Position numbers and translations under genes: made by a program. From Companilactobacillus baiquanensis (GTDB lineage Bacteria > Bacillota > Bacilli > Lactobacillales > Lactobacillaceae): a stretch of DNA of 64,000 bases. The notes under the pieces are model-generated. The model was not told where the DNA came from and did no database searches. It was given only the letters and a program-made list of their open reading frames with translations. Every line of letters begins with the position of its first letter. Position 1 is the stretch's first letter. Shown piece by piece: positions 22,409-31,632 of this stretch. The stretch covers positions 341,242-405,241 of the forward strand of contig NZ_RHOQ01000002.1 in assembly GCF_003946605.1 (NCBI RefSeq), in the 5' to 3' direction.

Positions 22409-23831
22409 CCTAATTGAACGTGGTGCAAAGATTGAATTAGCTAGACGTCACTTTTTTGACTTTTGTCATTTAAGAATGCCAGATTTCTATAAAGCTGATC
22501 GTAAATATTTAGTTGATTTATGTAATGATTTAGAAGAGTTTTTATCCAGTGATGACCAGGTGTTAGTTGTTAATGAGCCTCCAAGACATGGTAAGTCATT
22601 AACTGCTACTAACTTTGTTGAATGGATATTGGGACGAAATAACTCGTATAGGATTATGACAGGATCATATAATGAAACTTTATCAACGGTATTCAGTAAG
22701 TCAGTTAGAAATACAATTCAAGAAGTTAAGGCTGATGAAAATATCTTAGTTTATAACGACATGTTTCCTGATACTCACATTAAATATGGTGATGCTGCTA
22801 TGAACATGTGGAGTCTTGAAGGTAATCCCGTTAATAATTATCTCGCTACTTCTCCAAGCGGTACAGCTACTGGTTTCGGTGCAGATTTAATTATTATTGA
22901 TGATGTTATTAAATCAGCTCAAGAGGCCAACAATGCTAATAGACTAGATGATATCTATAAATGGTACGTCGATACAATGCTTTCACGTCTCGAAAAAGGT
23001 GGCAAAGTATTAATTATTATGACCCGTTGGGCGTCTGGCGATTTAGCTGGTCGAGTTTTAGAAGAAATGCCGAAAGCTGGTTATAAGGTTAAACATATCA
23101 ACATGAAAGCTCTACAAGATGATGGCACTATGCTTTGTGATGATGTCCTTTCATATAAGGAATATAAACAGAAAATTTCTGTCATGTCTGCCGAGATAGC
23201 AGCAGCCAATTACCAACAGGAACCGATTGATCTAAAGGGTGCTTTGTATCAACGATTTAATACCTATGAAAAAATTCCACAGCAATTTAGTGGTATATAT
23301 GCGTACTGTGATACTGCTGACGAAGGCTCTGACTATTTAGTTTCTATTGTCTATGGTATTTATCAGAATGAGCCTTATTTAATAGACGTAGTAATGACAC
23401 AAGAACCGATGGAAGCGACTGAAGTTTTAGTATCTCAAAGCTATTATCGAAACAAGGTCAATCAAGCGCGAATCGAATCCAACAATGGTGGTCGTGGATT
23501 TGCTAGACAAATTCAAAGTCGACTTCAAAAAGAATATAGAACTAATAGAACCGTTATTAATTGGTTTCATAATTCGCAAAACAAAGATGCCCGAATTCTA
23601 TCAAACTCAAGTTGGATAGAAGAACATATGCACTACCCACAAGATTGGAAAGAACGTTTTCCAGTCTTTTTTAATGCGATAAAAAAATATCAGCGTGCTG
23701 GAAAAAATAAGCATGATGATGCTTCTGACGCGTTAACTGGTGTTGCTGAATCAGTAATCATGCAGCAGTCGACGAATAATGCTCCAAGTCACGAAGAACA
23801 ATCAAGTTATTTAGACAGCTTAGGATTTTAG
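22395..23831 (+). CDS. terL: Terminase large subunit
   Basis: 478 residues. ATPase domain with Walker A EPPRHGKSL (61-69) and Walker B LIIIDD (165-170), then a coupling TRW (IIMTRWASGDLAG) and a C-terminal RNase H-like nuclease (AYCDTADEGSDY, IESNNGGRGFARQIQ, KHDDASDALTG with the metal-binding aspartates). It drives DNA into the prohead and cuts the concatemer. Full length. Confidence 0.96.
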   Translation: MNRSDLIERGAKIELARRHFFDFCHLRMPDFYKADRKYLVDLCNDLEEFLSSDDQVLVVNEPPRHGKSLTATNFVEWILGRNNSYRIMTGSYNETLSTVFSKSVRNTIQEVKADENILVYNDMFPDTHIKYGDAAMNMWSLEGNPVNNYLATSPSGTATGFGADLIIIDDVIKSAQEANNANRLDDIYKWYVDTMLSRLEKGGKVLIIMTRWASGDLAGRVLEEMPKAGYKVKHINMKALQDDGTMLCDDVLSYKEYKQKISVMSAEIAAANYQQEPIDLKGALYQRFNTYEKIPQQFSGIYAYCDTADEGSDYLVSIVYGIYQNEPYLIDVVMTQEPMEATEVLVSQSYYRNKVNQARIESNNGGRGFARQIQSRLQKEYRTNRTVINWFHNSQNKDARILSNSSWIEEHMHYPQDWKERFPVFFNAIKKYQRAGKNKHDDASDALTGVAESVIMQQSTNNAPSHEEQSSYLDSLGF

Positions 23832-23851
23832 ATTAAGAAAGGAGTGAGTTA

Positions 23852-25537
23852 ATGGCTATTGAAGATAATCAAATGGGATATTATTCAAGTGTTCCATACC
23901 CAAATAAATATTCAGTACCGATGTTAACTGGTAGGCGATTCAGTTTAGATTCAAACAAACAATATAAAATGCCTAAAGAATTATTTGATGTGGTAAAGCC
24001 TGATCCTGATAAGTTAGGCAAGGTAGCGTCCGATTTCATTAGGCAACATCAGCAGTTTCAGGTCCCTAGATTGATGACTCTATATAGATATTATATTGGT
24101 GACAATGATATTCATTACTGGGCGAGTGATAAGTCGCCCAATAGAGCCGATAACCGAATAACTAGTAACTTTGGCCACGTTATTACTTCAATTAAAACCG
24201 GTTATCGCTTTGGCAATCCTATAAAGTTTCAATATTCGGATAGATCCGACGAAAACGAGAACGATCAGGACGAATTAAACAATATGATTTCAAGTTTTAA
24301 TTCCAAAAATGATGAATCATATCATGAAAAGATTATGGGTAAGAATCTATCTATCATGGGTAGAGCGTATGAACTTCTATATATTCGCGAGAATACCAAC
24401 GAAATAGCTTTAAAGCCGGTTGACCCCGTTAATTGTTTCGTTGTTTATGATAATACGATTGAACAGCACTCACTGTTTGCAGTTTACTATTACAATATCA
24501 ATTACAATCAGCAGGATTATTGGTACACCGTTATTTATACCGATGACACTATTTATTATTACAAGTCATCATCAAGTTACGATTCGACACTTATATTAGA
24601 TACAAAGGTCAGCCATGATTTTGGAGCGGTTCCAATTACTGAATACATCAATAACGATGAGCGTATGGGAGACTGGGAGTTTAAACTTGATACGATCGAT
24701 GCGATAGACAAATCTAAGTCCGAAATGGCTAACTCACAGGAAGACTTTAGTAACGCAATCCTATTAATTACTGGAGATTTTGACGTCCCTAAGAAAGTGA
24801 TGGTTGATAGTGATGGCAACCCGATTCTTGACGAGAACGGACAACCAATCATTAAACAGGAAAGCCCAGATATTAGTACCAAAAAGAATAAGCTATGGTT
24901 AAAACCGGCAATTTTAAACGGTGGATTGAATGGTTCACCGACAGCAGTACAACCGGACGCCAGGTACTTAACTAAAGAGTTAAACGCTCAGGGCTGGAAG
25001 ATATATGTTGACGGTCTTGAAAAGGAAATCCACAAGGACACTAACACGCCAGATACTAGTGATGAGAATTTTGCTTCTAACACGTCCGGCGTTGCTATGA
25101 CATACAAACTTTGGGGCAACGATCAAGAACGTGCGAATCAAGAATCACTATATACAAGAGGTATTATGCGTCGTTTAAGATTAATGGGTAATTATTGGTT
25201 TAAGCTCAATAAGATTAAAGACGTGGACATGATGGAGAATATAACACCTATCTACACACCTAATCTGCCTAAAAATGATAGTGAGATTGTTCAAATTGCC
25301 ACTGGATTAAAGAATACTGGAGACTTTAGCTCTGAAACTATTAGAAGTTTGGCTGAATCTATTACCGGTGTAGAGCCCGATTCAGAAAAAGAGCGCATTG
25401 ATCAGGAGAATTCTGAGACTAAAGAAGGAGATCCATTACAAAAAATGTTTAGTAGGAAATCTGATGAACTGGAAGAAGATATTTCTGATGATAAACGGCC
25501 TGATGATAGTAAGGTAGATCCTAATGAAACTGACTAG
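23852..25537 (+). CDS. Portal protein (SPP1 gp6-like)
   Basis: 561 residues. It forms the dodecameric ring through which DNA enters and leaves the head. The N-terminal third carries DFIRQHQQFQVPRLMTLYRYYIGD and NFGHVITSIKTGYRFGNPIKF, typical of the SPP1-type portal family, and the C-terminus is acidic (SDELEEDISDDKRPDDSKVD). Follows terL directly, with AAAGGAGTG before the start. Overlaps the next gene by 14 bases. Confidence 0.93.
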   Translation: MAIEDNQMGYYSSVPYPNKYSVPMLTGRRFSLDSNKQYKMPKELFDVVKPDPDKLGKVASDFIRQHQQFQVPRLMTLYRYYIGDNDIHYWASDKSPNRADNRITSNFGHVITSIKTGYRFGNPIKFQYSDRSDENENDQDELNNMISSFNSKNDESYHEKIMGKNLSIMGRAYELLYIRENTNEIALKPVDPVNCFVVYDNTIEQHSLFAVYYYNINYNQQDYWYTVIYTDDTIYYYKSSSSYDSTLILDTKVSHDFGAVPITEYINNDERMGDWEFKLDTIDAIDKSKSEMANSQEDFSNAILLITGDFDVPKKVMVDSDGNPILDENGQPIIKQESPDISTKKNKLWLKPAILNGGLNGSPTAVQPDARYLTKELNAQGWKIYVDGLEKEIHKDTNTPDTSDENFASNTSGVAMTYKLWGNDQERANQESLYTRGIMRRLRLMGNYWFKLNKIKDVDMMENITPIYTPNLPKNDSEIVQIATGLKNTGDFSSETIRSLAESITGVEPDSEKERIDQENSETKEGDPLQKMFSRKSDELEEDISDDKRPDDSKVDPNETD

Positions 25538-26519
25538 ACGAGAAGCTATCAAACTAGCTCAATTAATCTATGGCAAACAAGACGAACGGGTTAAGGAGAT
25601 AGAACAAGCATATAAGCAACTTCAAACAGATACAATCGACACTATCAACTCTTATATTTCAGATGGTAAGAATTGGAACACTAAGGCTCCTATTGATGAT
25701 ATTAGACAGCTTCTTATTGACGTTAAAAGTCTTTATGATGATTTAGATGATGATGGACAAAATCTAGTTAGAATGGCATTTGAGGATAATAAACTTAGAT
25801 CAAATGGCGACCTTCTGATTGCTAAACTAACGGCCAATATCGTTGCCGTTTCAATATTTCAACAACGCCATTTAATTGCCTCGACTGGTGACATTTCAAA
25901 GGTAGTAAAGTCACATAGTTTTAAAGACGCTAAGAATTTGATTGATAGAATGCCTGATTTTAAAGGTGGTAGACGTCTTAATCACCTATCCGGTGATATT
26001 GATGTGATCATGCAGAAAATGGCTAGAAATGCGGTATTAGATCGCCATATTGATATTAATATTGTGGATTCGATTAATAAACAGACACTTGATGTCATTA
26101 GAAAGGTTAGATCAATCGCTGAAATTGCTGCTAAAAGTCCAAAAGACTCGCTCAACTGGAAGCACGATGTTGCTAATGTTTTAACCGGCGGTAACAAATC
26201 GACCGATGGACAAATGGGACGTGCGGCAGGAATGATTAGGACAGCAACCGCCCAGTCATTAAATAGATCTATGTTAGAAGATTATCAAAAGCGCGGTGTT
26301 AAACGGTATAAGTTCATGTCTTTGGAAGCCGTAACTACGTGTCAGCAATGTAATAACCTTGACGGTAGAATATTTAAGGTTAAGGACGCTAAAGAGGGAG
26401 TTAATTATCCACTTATACACATAAACTGCCAGTGTTTTACTTGTGAGGTTAACGAATCAGACGATTGGGACACATCGAATCACGATATTACAGATAAATT
26501 TAAGGAGTTGACGACCTAA
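25524..26519 (+). CDS. Head morphogenesis / minor capsid protein (SPP1 gp7-like)
   Basis: 331 residues. The C-terminal part carries the family signature: GRAAGMIRTATAQSLNRSM, then CQQCNNLDGRIF and HINCQCF, cysteine/histidine pairs that may bind metal. In SPP1 the homologue binds the portal and is packed in the head. Starts inside the portal gene. Confidence 0.88.
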   Translation: MKLTRREAIKLAQLIYGKQDERVKEIEQAYKQLQTDTIDTINSYISDGKNWNTKAPIDDIRQLLIDVKSLYDDLDDDGQNLVRMAFEDNKLRSNGDLLIAKLTANIVAVSIFQQRHLIASTGDISKVVKSHSFKDAKNLIDRMPDFKGGRRLNHLSGDIDVIMQKMARNAVLDRHIDINIVDSINKQTLDVIRKVRSIAEIAAKSPKDSLNWKHDVANVLTGGNKSTDGQMGRAAGMIRTATAQSLNRSMLEDYQKRGVKRYKFMSLEAVTTCQQCNNLDGRIFKVKDAKEGVNYPLIHINCQCFTCEVNESDDWDTSNHDITDKFKELTT

Positions 26520-26533
26520 CGGCCGTCTTTTTT
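26510..26533 (+). terminator. Partial terminator after the gp7-like gene
   Basis: GACGACC/GGCCGTC with loop TAAC and one mismatch, then six T. It overlaps the stop codon of the head morphogenesis gene and may reduce, not stop, late transcription before the scaffold gene. Confidence 0.55.
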
Positions 26534-26575
26534 ATGCCTTCAAACGTGTGTCAGGCGTTAAAGAGCCATGGTTAT

Positions 26576-26625
26576 TAGTCGACGGACTTAAAACGGTTGA
26601 ATAAGTCGACGGACGTTAAACGGGA
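26576..26625 (+). repeat. Two direct repeats before the scaffold gene
   Basis: AGTCGACGGAC followed by TTAAA and CGG occurs at 26577 and 26604, 27 bp apart, directly upstream of the scaffold ribosome-binding site. A more distant copy (GTCAGGCGTTAAAGAG) is at about 26550. Role unknown. Confidence 0.5.
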
Positions 26626-26634
26626 GGATATTTT

Positions 26635-27249
26635 ATGCACGATGACGATAAGTTAAAGGAAAATATGCAAGCAGATCCAACAACCGAACCAAAAGATGAT
26701 ATTTCTTTTGATGAAAAACAACAATCTAAGGTCGATGAGTTGGTTATTTCAGCCAAAAACAAGGAAAAAGCTAAAGCTAAAATTGAAATCGATAAGTTAC
26801 GTTCCAAAATTGACGAAATGCCTGACCTCATTAATGCAGCTATTCAAAAGCACGATAAAGAAGAGAACATGACGGATAAGGAAAAAGCGGACGCTGAGAA
26901 GGAAGAACTAAAGAAACAAGTGGCTGATCTAACCGCAGAAAAGGCTAAACGTACACGTTTAGAGACCGCTAGACACGCTGCTGATGAAAAGGGTCTACCT
27001 CAATCGTTCGCAGAATTATTCGTTGGTTCGACCGATGAAGAAACCCAACTAAATCTCGACAAAGTTAAGAATACTTTTGACAAGGCTGTACAAGATGCGG
27101 TTGAAAAACGTCTATCTGGCAAGAAAACACCTCAAGCACCATCAGGAACATCAGTTAACACTAATAAAGCCATTGATGATATGAGCTTAGAAGAGTTAAG
27201 TAAGTTAGCTTTAACAAATCCAGACGCGGTCAAAGGCTACCTAGGATAA
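26635..27249 (+). CDS. Capsid scaffolding protein (DUF4355/GP20-like)
   Basis: 204 residues, highly charged and helical; coiled coil over about 75-125 (ADAEKEELKKQVADLTAEKAK). The C-terminus (DDMSLEELSKLALTNPDAVKGYLG) is typical of the DUF4355 scaffolds. It should direct prohead assembly and be removed before DNA filling. Lies between gp7-like and major capsid genes, as expected. Start ATG 26635 behind GGGAGG. Confidence 0.88.
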   Translation: MHDDDKLKENMQADPTTEPKDDISFDEKQQSKVDELVISAKNKEKAKAKIEIDKLRSKIDEMPDLINAAIQKHDKEENMTDKEKADAEKEELKKQVADLTAEKAKRTRLETARHAADEKGLPQSFAELFVGSTDEETQLNLDKVKNTFDKAVQDAVEKRLSGKKTPQAPSGTSVNTNKAIDDMSLEELSKLALTNPDAVKGYLG

Positions 27250-27271
27250 AAGAAGAAAGAAGGATAATTAA

Positions 27272-28327
27272 ATGCCACAATTTGAAGGTTCAACATTTTT
27301 AGGACAATTAGTAGTCCCAGAAATTTGGGCAAAATATATTAATAACGATTCAACTAAAACAAACCGACTTCTAACAAGCGGAGCTATTACTAATGATGAT
27401 GTAATGGGTTCACATTTAGCAGAGGCCGGAAGACTTATGAATATTCCAGTTCTTAATGATTTGGACGGTGATCCACAAGATTGGAATGATAAAGACGATA
27501 TTAAAGTTAACGCTGTGGATAGCTCACAACACAATGCTATTAAGTTCTTCCAGGCACAGGCATTCGGGCAATCCGACTTTGGCCAACAAGTTTCAGGTGC
27601 GAATGTTCAAGGAAGAATTACATCAAGATTTTCTAGTTACTGGAATAGACAAGATGAACGATTAATTTTAGCTTTGCTAAATAACGCGTACTTAGTACCC
27701 GATATGTTGGAAGCTAAATCATTTGGATTTGCTACACCTAAAGACTTATCAGCAGGCGACTTTTTAGCAGCATTAGCACGTATGGGCGATGTTACTAATC
27801 CATCATTAACACGTTTGGTAGTCAATTCAGCAACCGTTATGGCTATGCGTGAACAAAACTTAATTAGTGAGGTCCAACCAAGTGTAGCTGGCCTTGACAT
27901 TCAAACATATAACAACATTCCTATCGTTCAAGATGACGATATTGAACTGGCTGATGACGGTACAACAACAATGTATATCATGTCAGATGGTGCGGTTAGA
28001 TATTCAACAGCCCCAGCAAGTTTCAATGGTGTTGAGGTTACTCGTGACGCGCTTGGTCATGGTGGTCAATCAGCTATTATCAACCGTCGTATCGTATCAA
28101 TGCATGTCAATGGATTAGGATATGACGTTACAAAACCATACGAAGGGTTAACGGTTAATAATTTGGAAGCTGCTACTGATCCTTATTACAAATTAGTAAC
28201 AGATCCACGTAACATTGGAACTGTTGCATACAAATTTAAGGTAGATCCTAAATATGTAGTTCCAAAGATTAATTCTAAGAAGAAAGCCACAGCAGCGTCA
28301 GGCTCAACAAGTTCTTCTACAAAATAG
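27272..28327 (+). CDS. Major capsid protein
   Basis: 351 residues. HK97-fold major head protein by position and pattern (GSTFLGQLVVPEIWAKYIN at the N-terminus, a central PSLTRLVVNSATVMAMREQ, and DDDIELADDGTTTMYIMSDGA). It follows the scaffold gene and precedes the connector genes. A low-complexity Ser/Ala/Lys tail ends the protein. No frameshift extension is seen. Ribosome-binding site GAAAGAAGGATAA. Confidence 0.92.
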   Translation: MPQFEGSTFLGQLVVPEIWAKYINNDSTKTNRLLTSGAITNDDVMGSHLAEAGRLMNIPVLNDLDGDPQDWNDKDDIKVNAVDSSQHNAIKFFQAQAFGQSDFGQQVSGANVQGRITSRFSSYWNRQDERLILALLNNAYLVPDMLEAKSFGFATPKDLSAGDFLAALARMGDVTNPSLTRLVVNSATVMAMREQNLISEVQPSVAGLDIQTYNNIPIVQDDDIELADDGTTTMYIMSDGAVRYSTAPASFNGVEVTRDALGHGGQSAIINRRIVSMHVNGLGYDVTKPYEGLTVNNLEAATDPYYKLVTDPRNIGTVAYKFKVDPKYVVPKINSKKKATAASGSTSSSTK

Positions 28328-28356
28328 ATTCTTAAATTAGTTAAGGGGGTGACGGA

Positions 28357-28719
28357 ATGGCAACTAATGACGCTGAAATCACTCAGCAAGTTTTAGATAA
28401 TATCAAAATTATTAGCAATTTAAAAGATGATGACCCAAGGATTAAAAGTATTAACGTCTATATTCAAAATGCTATTGATGAGATTGAATTATATTTAAAT
28501 ATTGATTCATTAGATAAGAAATTATCCGTTATCGTTCAGAAAATGGCACAAAATGCCGTGATTCAAGAATCGTTTGAGGGTACTAAGTCTGTTAGTGAAG
28601 AAGGCTTATCATTAACATTCAACGATACCGACTTAGACCCGTACTTAGATATTTTGAACAGCTATTTAGACGGTCTTAGATCTAATTCGCATAGAGGGGC
28701 GGCGCTGTCGTTTGATTAA
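28357..28719 (+). CDS. Head-tail connector protein
   Basis: 120 residues, gp6/gp15-type connector by size, helical content and position (first gene after the major capsid). Conserved-looking DDDPRIKSINVYIQNAIDEIELYL. It should attach to the portal ring. Overlaps the next gene by 8 bases. Confidence 0.8.
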   Translation: MATNDAEITQQVLDNIKIISNLKDDDPRIKSINVYIQNAIDEIELYLNIDSLDKKLSVIVQKMAQNAVIQESFEGTKSVSEEGLSLTFNDTDLDPYLDILNSYLDGLRSNSHRGAALSFD

Positions 28720-29035
28720 ACCGATTATTTATTTGATTAGTAAATCAAGGCAGAACAACCCTGACCCGCTAAATCACACTGCTAAATTATCTGCGGTTAA
28801 ATATTATGGTGCAAGAGTTACAGAATTGAACGGTGCACAGGCTCAAAATAATGCCTTTGGTGAACAATATGACAAATCGTGGGTAATTAGGTGCGACGGT
28901 ACGATTAACGCTGATTACGTAGGATTTGAGAACGAATTTAACGAAAAGACTATGGCACCTAAATATCAAATAAACCAAATCAGGCGTCATATTAACCGGA
29001 CCACCTTATACGTAGTTAGGACGGTAGCGAAATGA
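28712..29035 (+). CDS. Head closure / joining protein
   Basis: 107 residues from TTG 28712 (AGAGGGGCGG upstream), beta-rich (AVKYYGARVTELNGAQAQ, SWVIRCDGTINADYVG). Second connector gene, likely the stopper that closes the head before tail joining. Assigned mainly by order and size. Overlaps the next gene by 4 bases. Confidence 0.72.
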   Translation: MIKPIIYLISKSRQNNPDPLNHTAKLSAVKYYGARVTELNGAQAQNNAFGEQYDKSWVIRCDGTINADYVGFENEFNEKTMAPKYQINQIRRHINRTTLYVVRTVAK

Positions 29036-29514
29036 GTTGGAATAATGATCATACGCCAACGGTCAGAATTAAGGCCGATACCGGTTATCAGAATGATATG
29101 GAATATATGGCACGGAAGCTGGCTAATAGTGGATTTGATGACTTGGCGGGGGATATTCTACAAGATAAGTCAAGAATGGACGTCAATATAAAAATTGCTG
29201 TTAAGAAAGCAGCCAAAGATGAAGTTGAAAGTGCTAAAGATCTAGTCCGTAAGCGTCAGTATCATTCAAAAAGTGGATATGTCGGACATGGTAATTTAGT
29301 TAATACCATAAAGGATAGTTATTCAAAGGGTGGCTTAACCGCTGATATAGCACCACACGCCGAATCGAAGGATGGGTATGAGTACGGACAGGCTTTTGAA
29401 TTCGGTTTAAAGAGCAAAAATTATCCCGCTCAGCACCCAATGCGTGATAGCGGCAGAAGTTTAGATGTTAATAAATACGCCGATGAGGCATTAAAGAATT
29501 CAATTAAAAAGTAG
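29032..29514 (+). CDS. HK97 gp10-family tail completion protein
   Basis: 160 residues. Matches the HK97 gp10-like group by features such as AKDLVRKRQYHSKSGYVGHGNLVNTI and the YGQAFEFG...YPAQHPMRDSGR segment near the C-terminus. Third connector gene; joins head and tail. Confidence 0.82.
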   Translation: MSWNNDHTPTVRIKADTGYQNDMEYMARKLANSGFDDLAGDILQDKSRMDVNIKIAVKKAAKDEVESAKDLVRKRQYHSKSGYVGHGNLVNTIKDSYSKGGLTADIAPHAESKDGYEYGQAFEFGLKSKNYPAQHPMRDSGRSLDVNKYADEALKNSIKK

Positions 29515-29922
29515 GTGATTAATATTATTTCACCACCAAGAGACCTGTTAACCAGCGCTATCAATTCAATGGCTGGTTTAGAGGTCCCAATATTCGATAG
29601 TGAATCCAGCGATAGTGAAAGCTACCCACAGATCATTATTTATGTTGAGAACTCAAGCGATAATAACCGGGCCAAGAACGAGGTTAGATCGTCGTACACA
29701 CTCAATATTGATTATTATGATATTAAGGATAATAACAACAGTGTCATGATTGATAATTGTTATTTCATTCGTAGATTAATGAAGTATTTGAAATTATCAA
29801 GTTATTCATGTACATGTGTTGGATATGACGAAAGAACCTTAACAGACAATTCAACGGCTCAAACATTAAGGCGACAAAATATGTCGTTCGATTATGAAAT
29901 TACGGAAAAGACTCTCTTTTGA
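29515..29922 (+). CDS. Tail terminator protein
   Basis: 135 residues read from GTG 29515, directly after the previous stop; the AGGTGATTAAT sequence there could instead be a ribosome-binding site for a rare start (ATT 29527). Compact alpha/beta protein of the tail-terminator type (YPQIIIYVENSSDNNRAKNEVRSS, SYTLNIDYYDI) by order and size. It should cap the tail tube. Its stop overlaps an intrinsic terminator. Confidence 0.75.
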   Translation: MINIISPPRDLLTSAINSMAGLEVPIFDSESSDSESYPQIIIYVENSSDNNRAKNEVRSSYTLNIDYYDIKDNNNSVMIDNCYFIRRLMKYLKLSSYSCTCVGYDERTLTDNSTAQTLRRQNMSFDYEITEKTLF

Positions 29923-29936
29923 GGGTCTATTTTTTT
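29909..29936 (+). terminator. Internal late terminator before the major tail gene
   Basis: AGACTCTC/GAGGGTCT stem of 8 bp, loop TTTT, then seven T. It sits across the stop codon of the tail terminator gene and may set the ratio between head/connector and tail tube transcripts. Confidence 0.8.
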
Positions 29937-29966
29937 ACCCAAAAAAAGTGAAAAGAGGAACATTTA

Positions 29967-30749
29967 ATGACAACAGCAACAAATATCGGCAATGCATTAA
30001 AGAAAACTGTTAAAGGCCGTGACGCTGATAAAATCTTATATTTTTATAAGCGCATCGAACACGAGCCAAAAACTAATAAAATTCATCCACTAGGACTACA
30101 AGGTGCTACGTCAGGAACTAACACAAGAACAATTCAGTCGACCGCCACAAAGGGAGCAAACATTAAGGGTGTAGGTTCAATCACACAACAACGTACGGTT
30201 GATACTATTTTCAGTGATCCTTCAAATAATTCAAAGGATTTATATTGGGACTTATATCAAGCATGGCAAAACGGTGAGCTATTCGGAATTTGGCGTGTTG
30301 ATTTTAATACCGTTCATGGAAAAGCACCAGCGAGAAAAGTACAAGCACAATTCTCTCAATGCTATTTAGGCAACTTGCCTAATACGGAAGCACTCGGAGG
30401 TACTCAAACATCTAACCTTCAATTTGAGGTCAACGGTTCAGAACGTGCCATCAATTCGGAAGGCAACGCGTTTGAATTAGACGAGGCTGACTTTGAAGAA
30501 GGTACATTTGACCAGGTTACTAAATTCTATAATTTCTCACACGGTAATGATATTGGCGTTGATGAAAATGGTGAGTTTATCGACGGTACAACAGACGATG
30601 AAACCATCCTGGTTCAAGATACTAATACTGGTGAAGATGTATATGGTCCGGCTTATAAAGAGGTAACAGCACCAGCGTCTGATCAGGGGTCCACAACACC
30701 GAGCGGACAAACAGACGACAAGACGGGAACTGAATCAGCGTCTAAATAG
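29967..30749 (+). CDS. Major tail protein
   Basis: 260 residues. Tail tube subunit by position (after tail terminator, before chaperone and tape measure) and pattern (LGLQGATSGTNTRTIQSTATKG, GSITQQRTVDTIFSD, LYWDLYQAWQNGELFGIWRVD). A Thr/Ser/Gly-rich C-terminal tail (about 225-260) may be surface exposed. Ribosome-binding site AAAGAGGAAC. Confidence 0.9.
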   Translation: MTTATNIGNALKKTVKGRDADKILYFYKRIEHEPKTNKIHPLGLQGATSGTNTRTIQSTATKGANIKGVGSITQQRTVDTIFSDPSNNSKDLYWDLYQAWQNGELFGIWRVDFNTVHGKAPARKVQAQFSQCYLGNLPNTEALGGTQTSNLQFEVNGSERAINSEGNAFELDEADFEEGTFDQVTKFYNFSHGNDIGVDENGEFIDGTTDDETILVQDTNTGEDVYGPAYKEVTAPASDQGSTTPSGQTDDKTGTESASK

Positions 30750-30820
30750 CTTTAATTAAGAGCATACTCACTCAAATTTGAGCGGTGGTGGCTGGATAAA
30801 CAATTAAGGGAGATTTTAAA

Positions 30821-31279
30821 ATGACAGTATTAACAATTAAAGGCAAAGACGTAGAACCAGTTTACGACTTCATTTTATACAGAAACATTGTTGGCAAAGA
30901 TAAGGATATGCAAAACAGTAATTTTAGTGAATTTGTTCAATCACTTTGCGACGATGACCCCGACGTATTAATTGAATTTTATAGAAACGTGTCAGGTCGA
31001 GCATTAAGTGAAGAGGCTGTCGCAAAACAATTAGCTGATCAGGGTGTATTTGATGATGTACCTGCTGCTTGCGATGAAATCATTAAAGGAATGCTCGAAT
31101 CTGGTTTTTTAGCAGCGAAGGTAAAAGCGTTCTTAAGTTCAGAAGAAAAGTCCGTAAAGAGAATGAAAATTGGATTAGAAGTGAAATCAATCGACGAAGA
31201 AAGCAAAATGCAAATCGAAATGGAAATGAAACTGAAGGAAGCAGTCAACAAGGAGAACAGCAAGAGACTAAGCATCTAA
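30821..31279 (+). CDS. Tail assembly chaperone, short form (gpG-like)
   Basis: 152 residues from ATG 30821. Lies between the major tail and tape measure genes, where lambda-like phages encode gpG. Ends in a charged helical segment (MQIEMEMKLKEAVNKENSK). The -1 frame is open from 31087 to 31632 with no ATG, GTG or TTG before 31447, which indicates a frameshifted longer product. The chaperone coats the tape measure during tail assembly. Confidence 0.88.
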   Translation: MTVLTIKGKDVEPVYDFILYRNIVGKDKDMQNSNFSEFVQSLCDDDPDVLIEFYRNVSGRALSEEAVAKQLADQGVFDDVPAACDEIIKGMLESGFLAAKVKAFLSSEEKSVKRMKIGLEVKSIDEESKMQIEMEMKLKEAVNKENSKRLSI

Positions 31280-31632
31280 AACCAATATTTGATTTAGACG
31301 AGCTTTTAACAGAGGCACGCCGAACAATAGGAATTGTTAATATTGACGATTTTTATAAATTATCCCCTCAAGAATTTTTAGATTTAAAACAGGGTGCTGA
31401 TCTAGCTCGCTACGATTCGCTGGTTGATTATCGAATTAAGTCATCAATGATTAAACCAATAGCGTTAGTTGAAGACGTTGAAGGCCAAGACAACACTATT
31501 AAACAGATCATTGAAGAGATTAAGAAGTCTATTGATAAGAGTGGCGAAGGTGATCCACACCCTAAAGTTGATATGAAGAAATTTTACTATACGTTCCTGA
31601 ATAAGGATAAAGAGGAGGGAGGTAAACAATAA
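30821..31632 (+). CDS. Tail assembly chaperone, long form by -1 frameshift (gpGT-like)
   Basis: If ribosomes slip back one base on TTTTTTA (31105-31111), the product is about 270 residues: 97 from the first frame and 173 from the -1 frame. The added part contains FDLDELLTEARRTIGIVNID, DLARYDSLVDYRIKSSM and a lysine-rich C-terminus ending at 31632. The T part recruits the tail tube subunit in lambda. Slippage could occur nearer the end of the short form; the reading frame evidence is firm, the exact site is not. Confidence 0.75.
31105..31111 (+). other. Candidate slippery heptamer T TTT TTA
   Basis: In the first frame the codons read GGT TTT TTA, so the heptamer fits the canonical X XXY YYZ rule. 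It lies just after the last -1-frame stop (31084-31086), so slippage here leads into an open frame. Confidence 0.5.
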
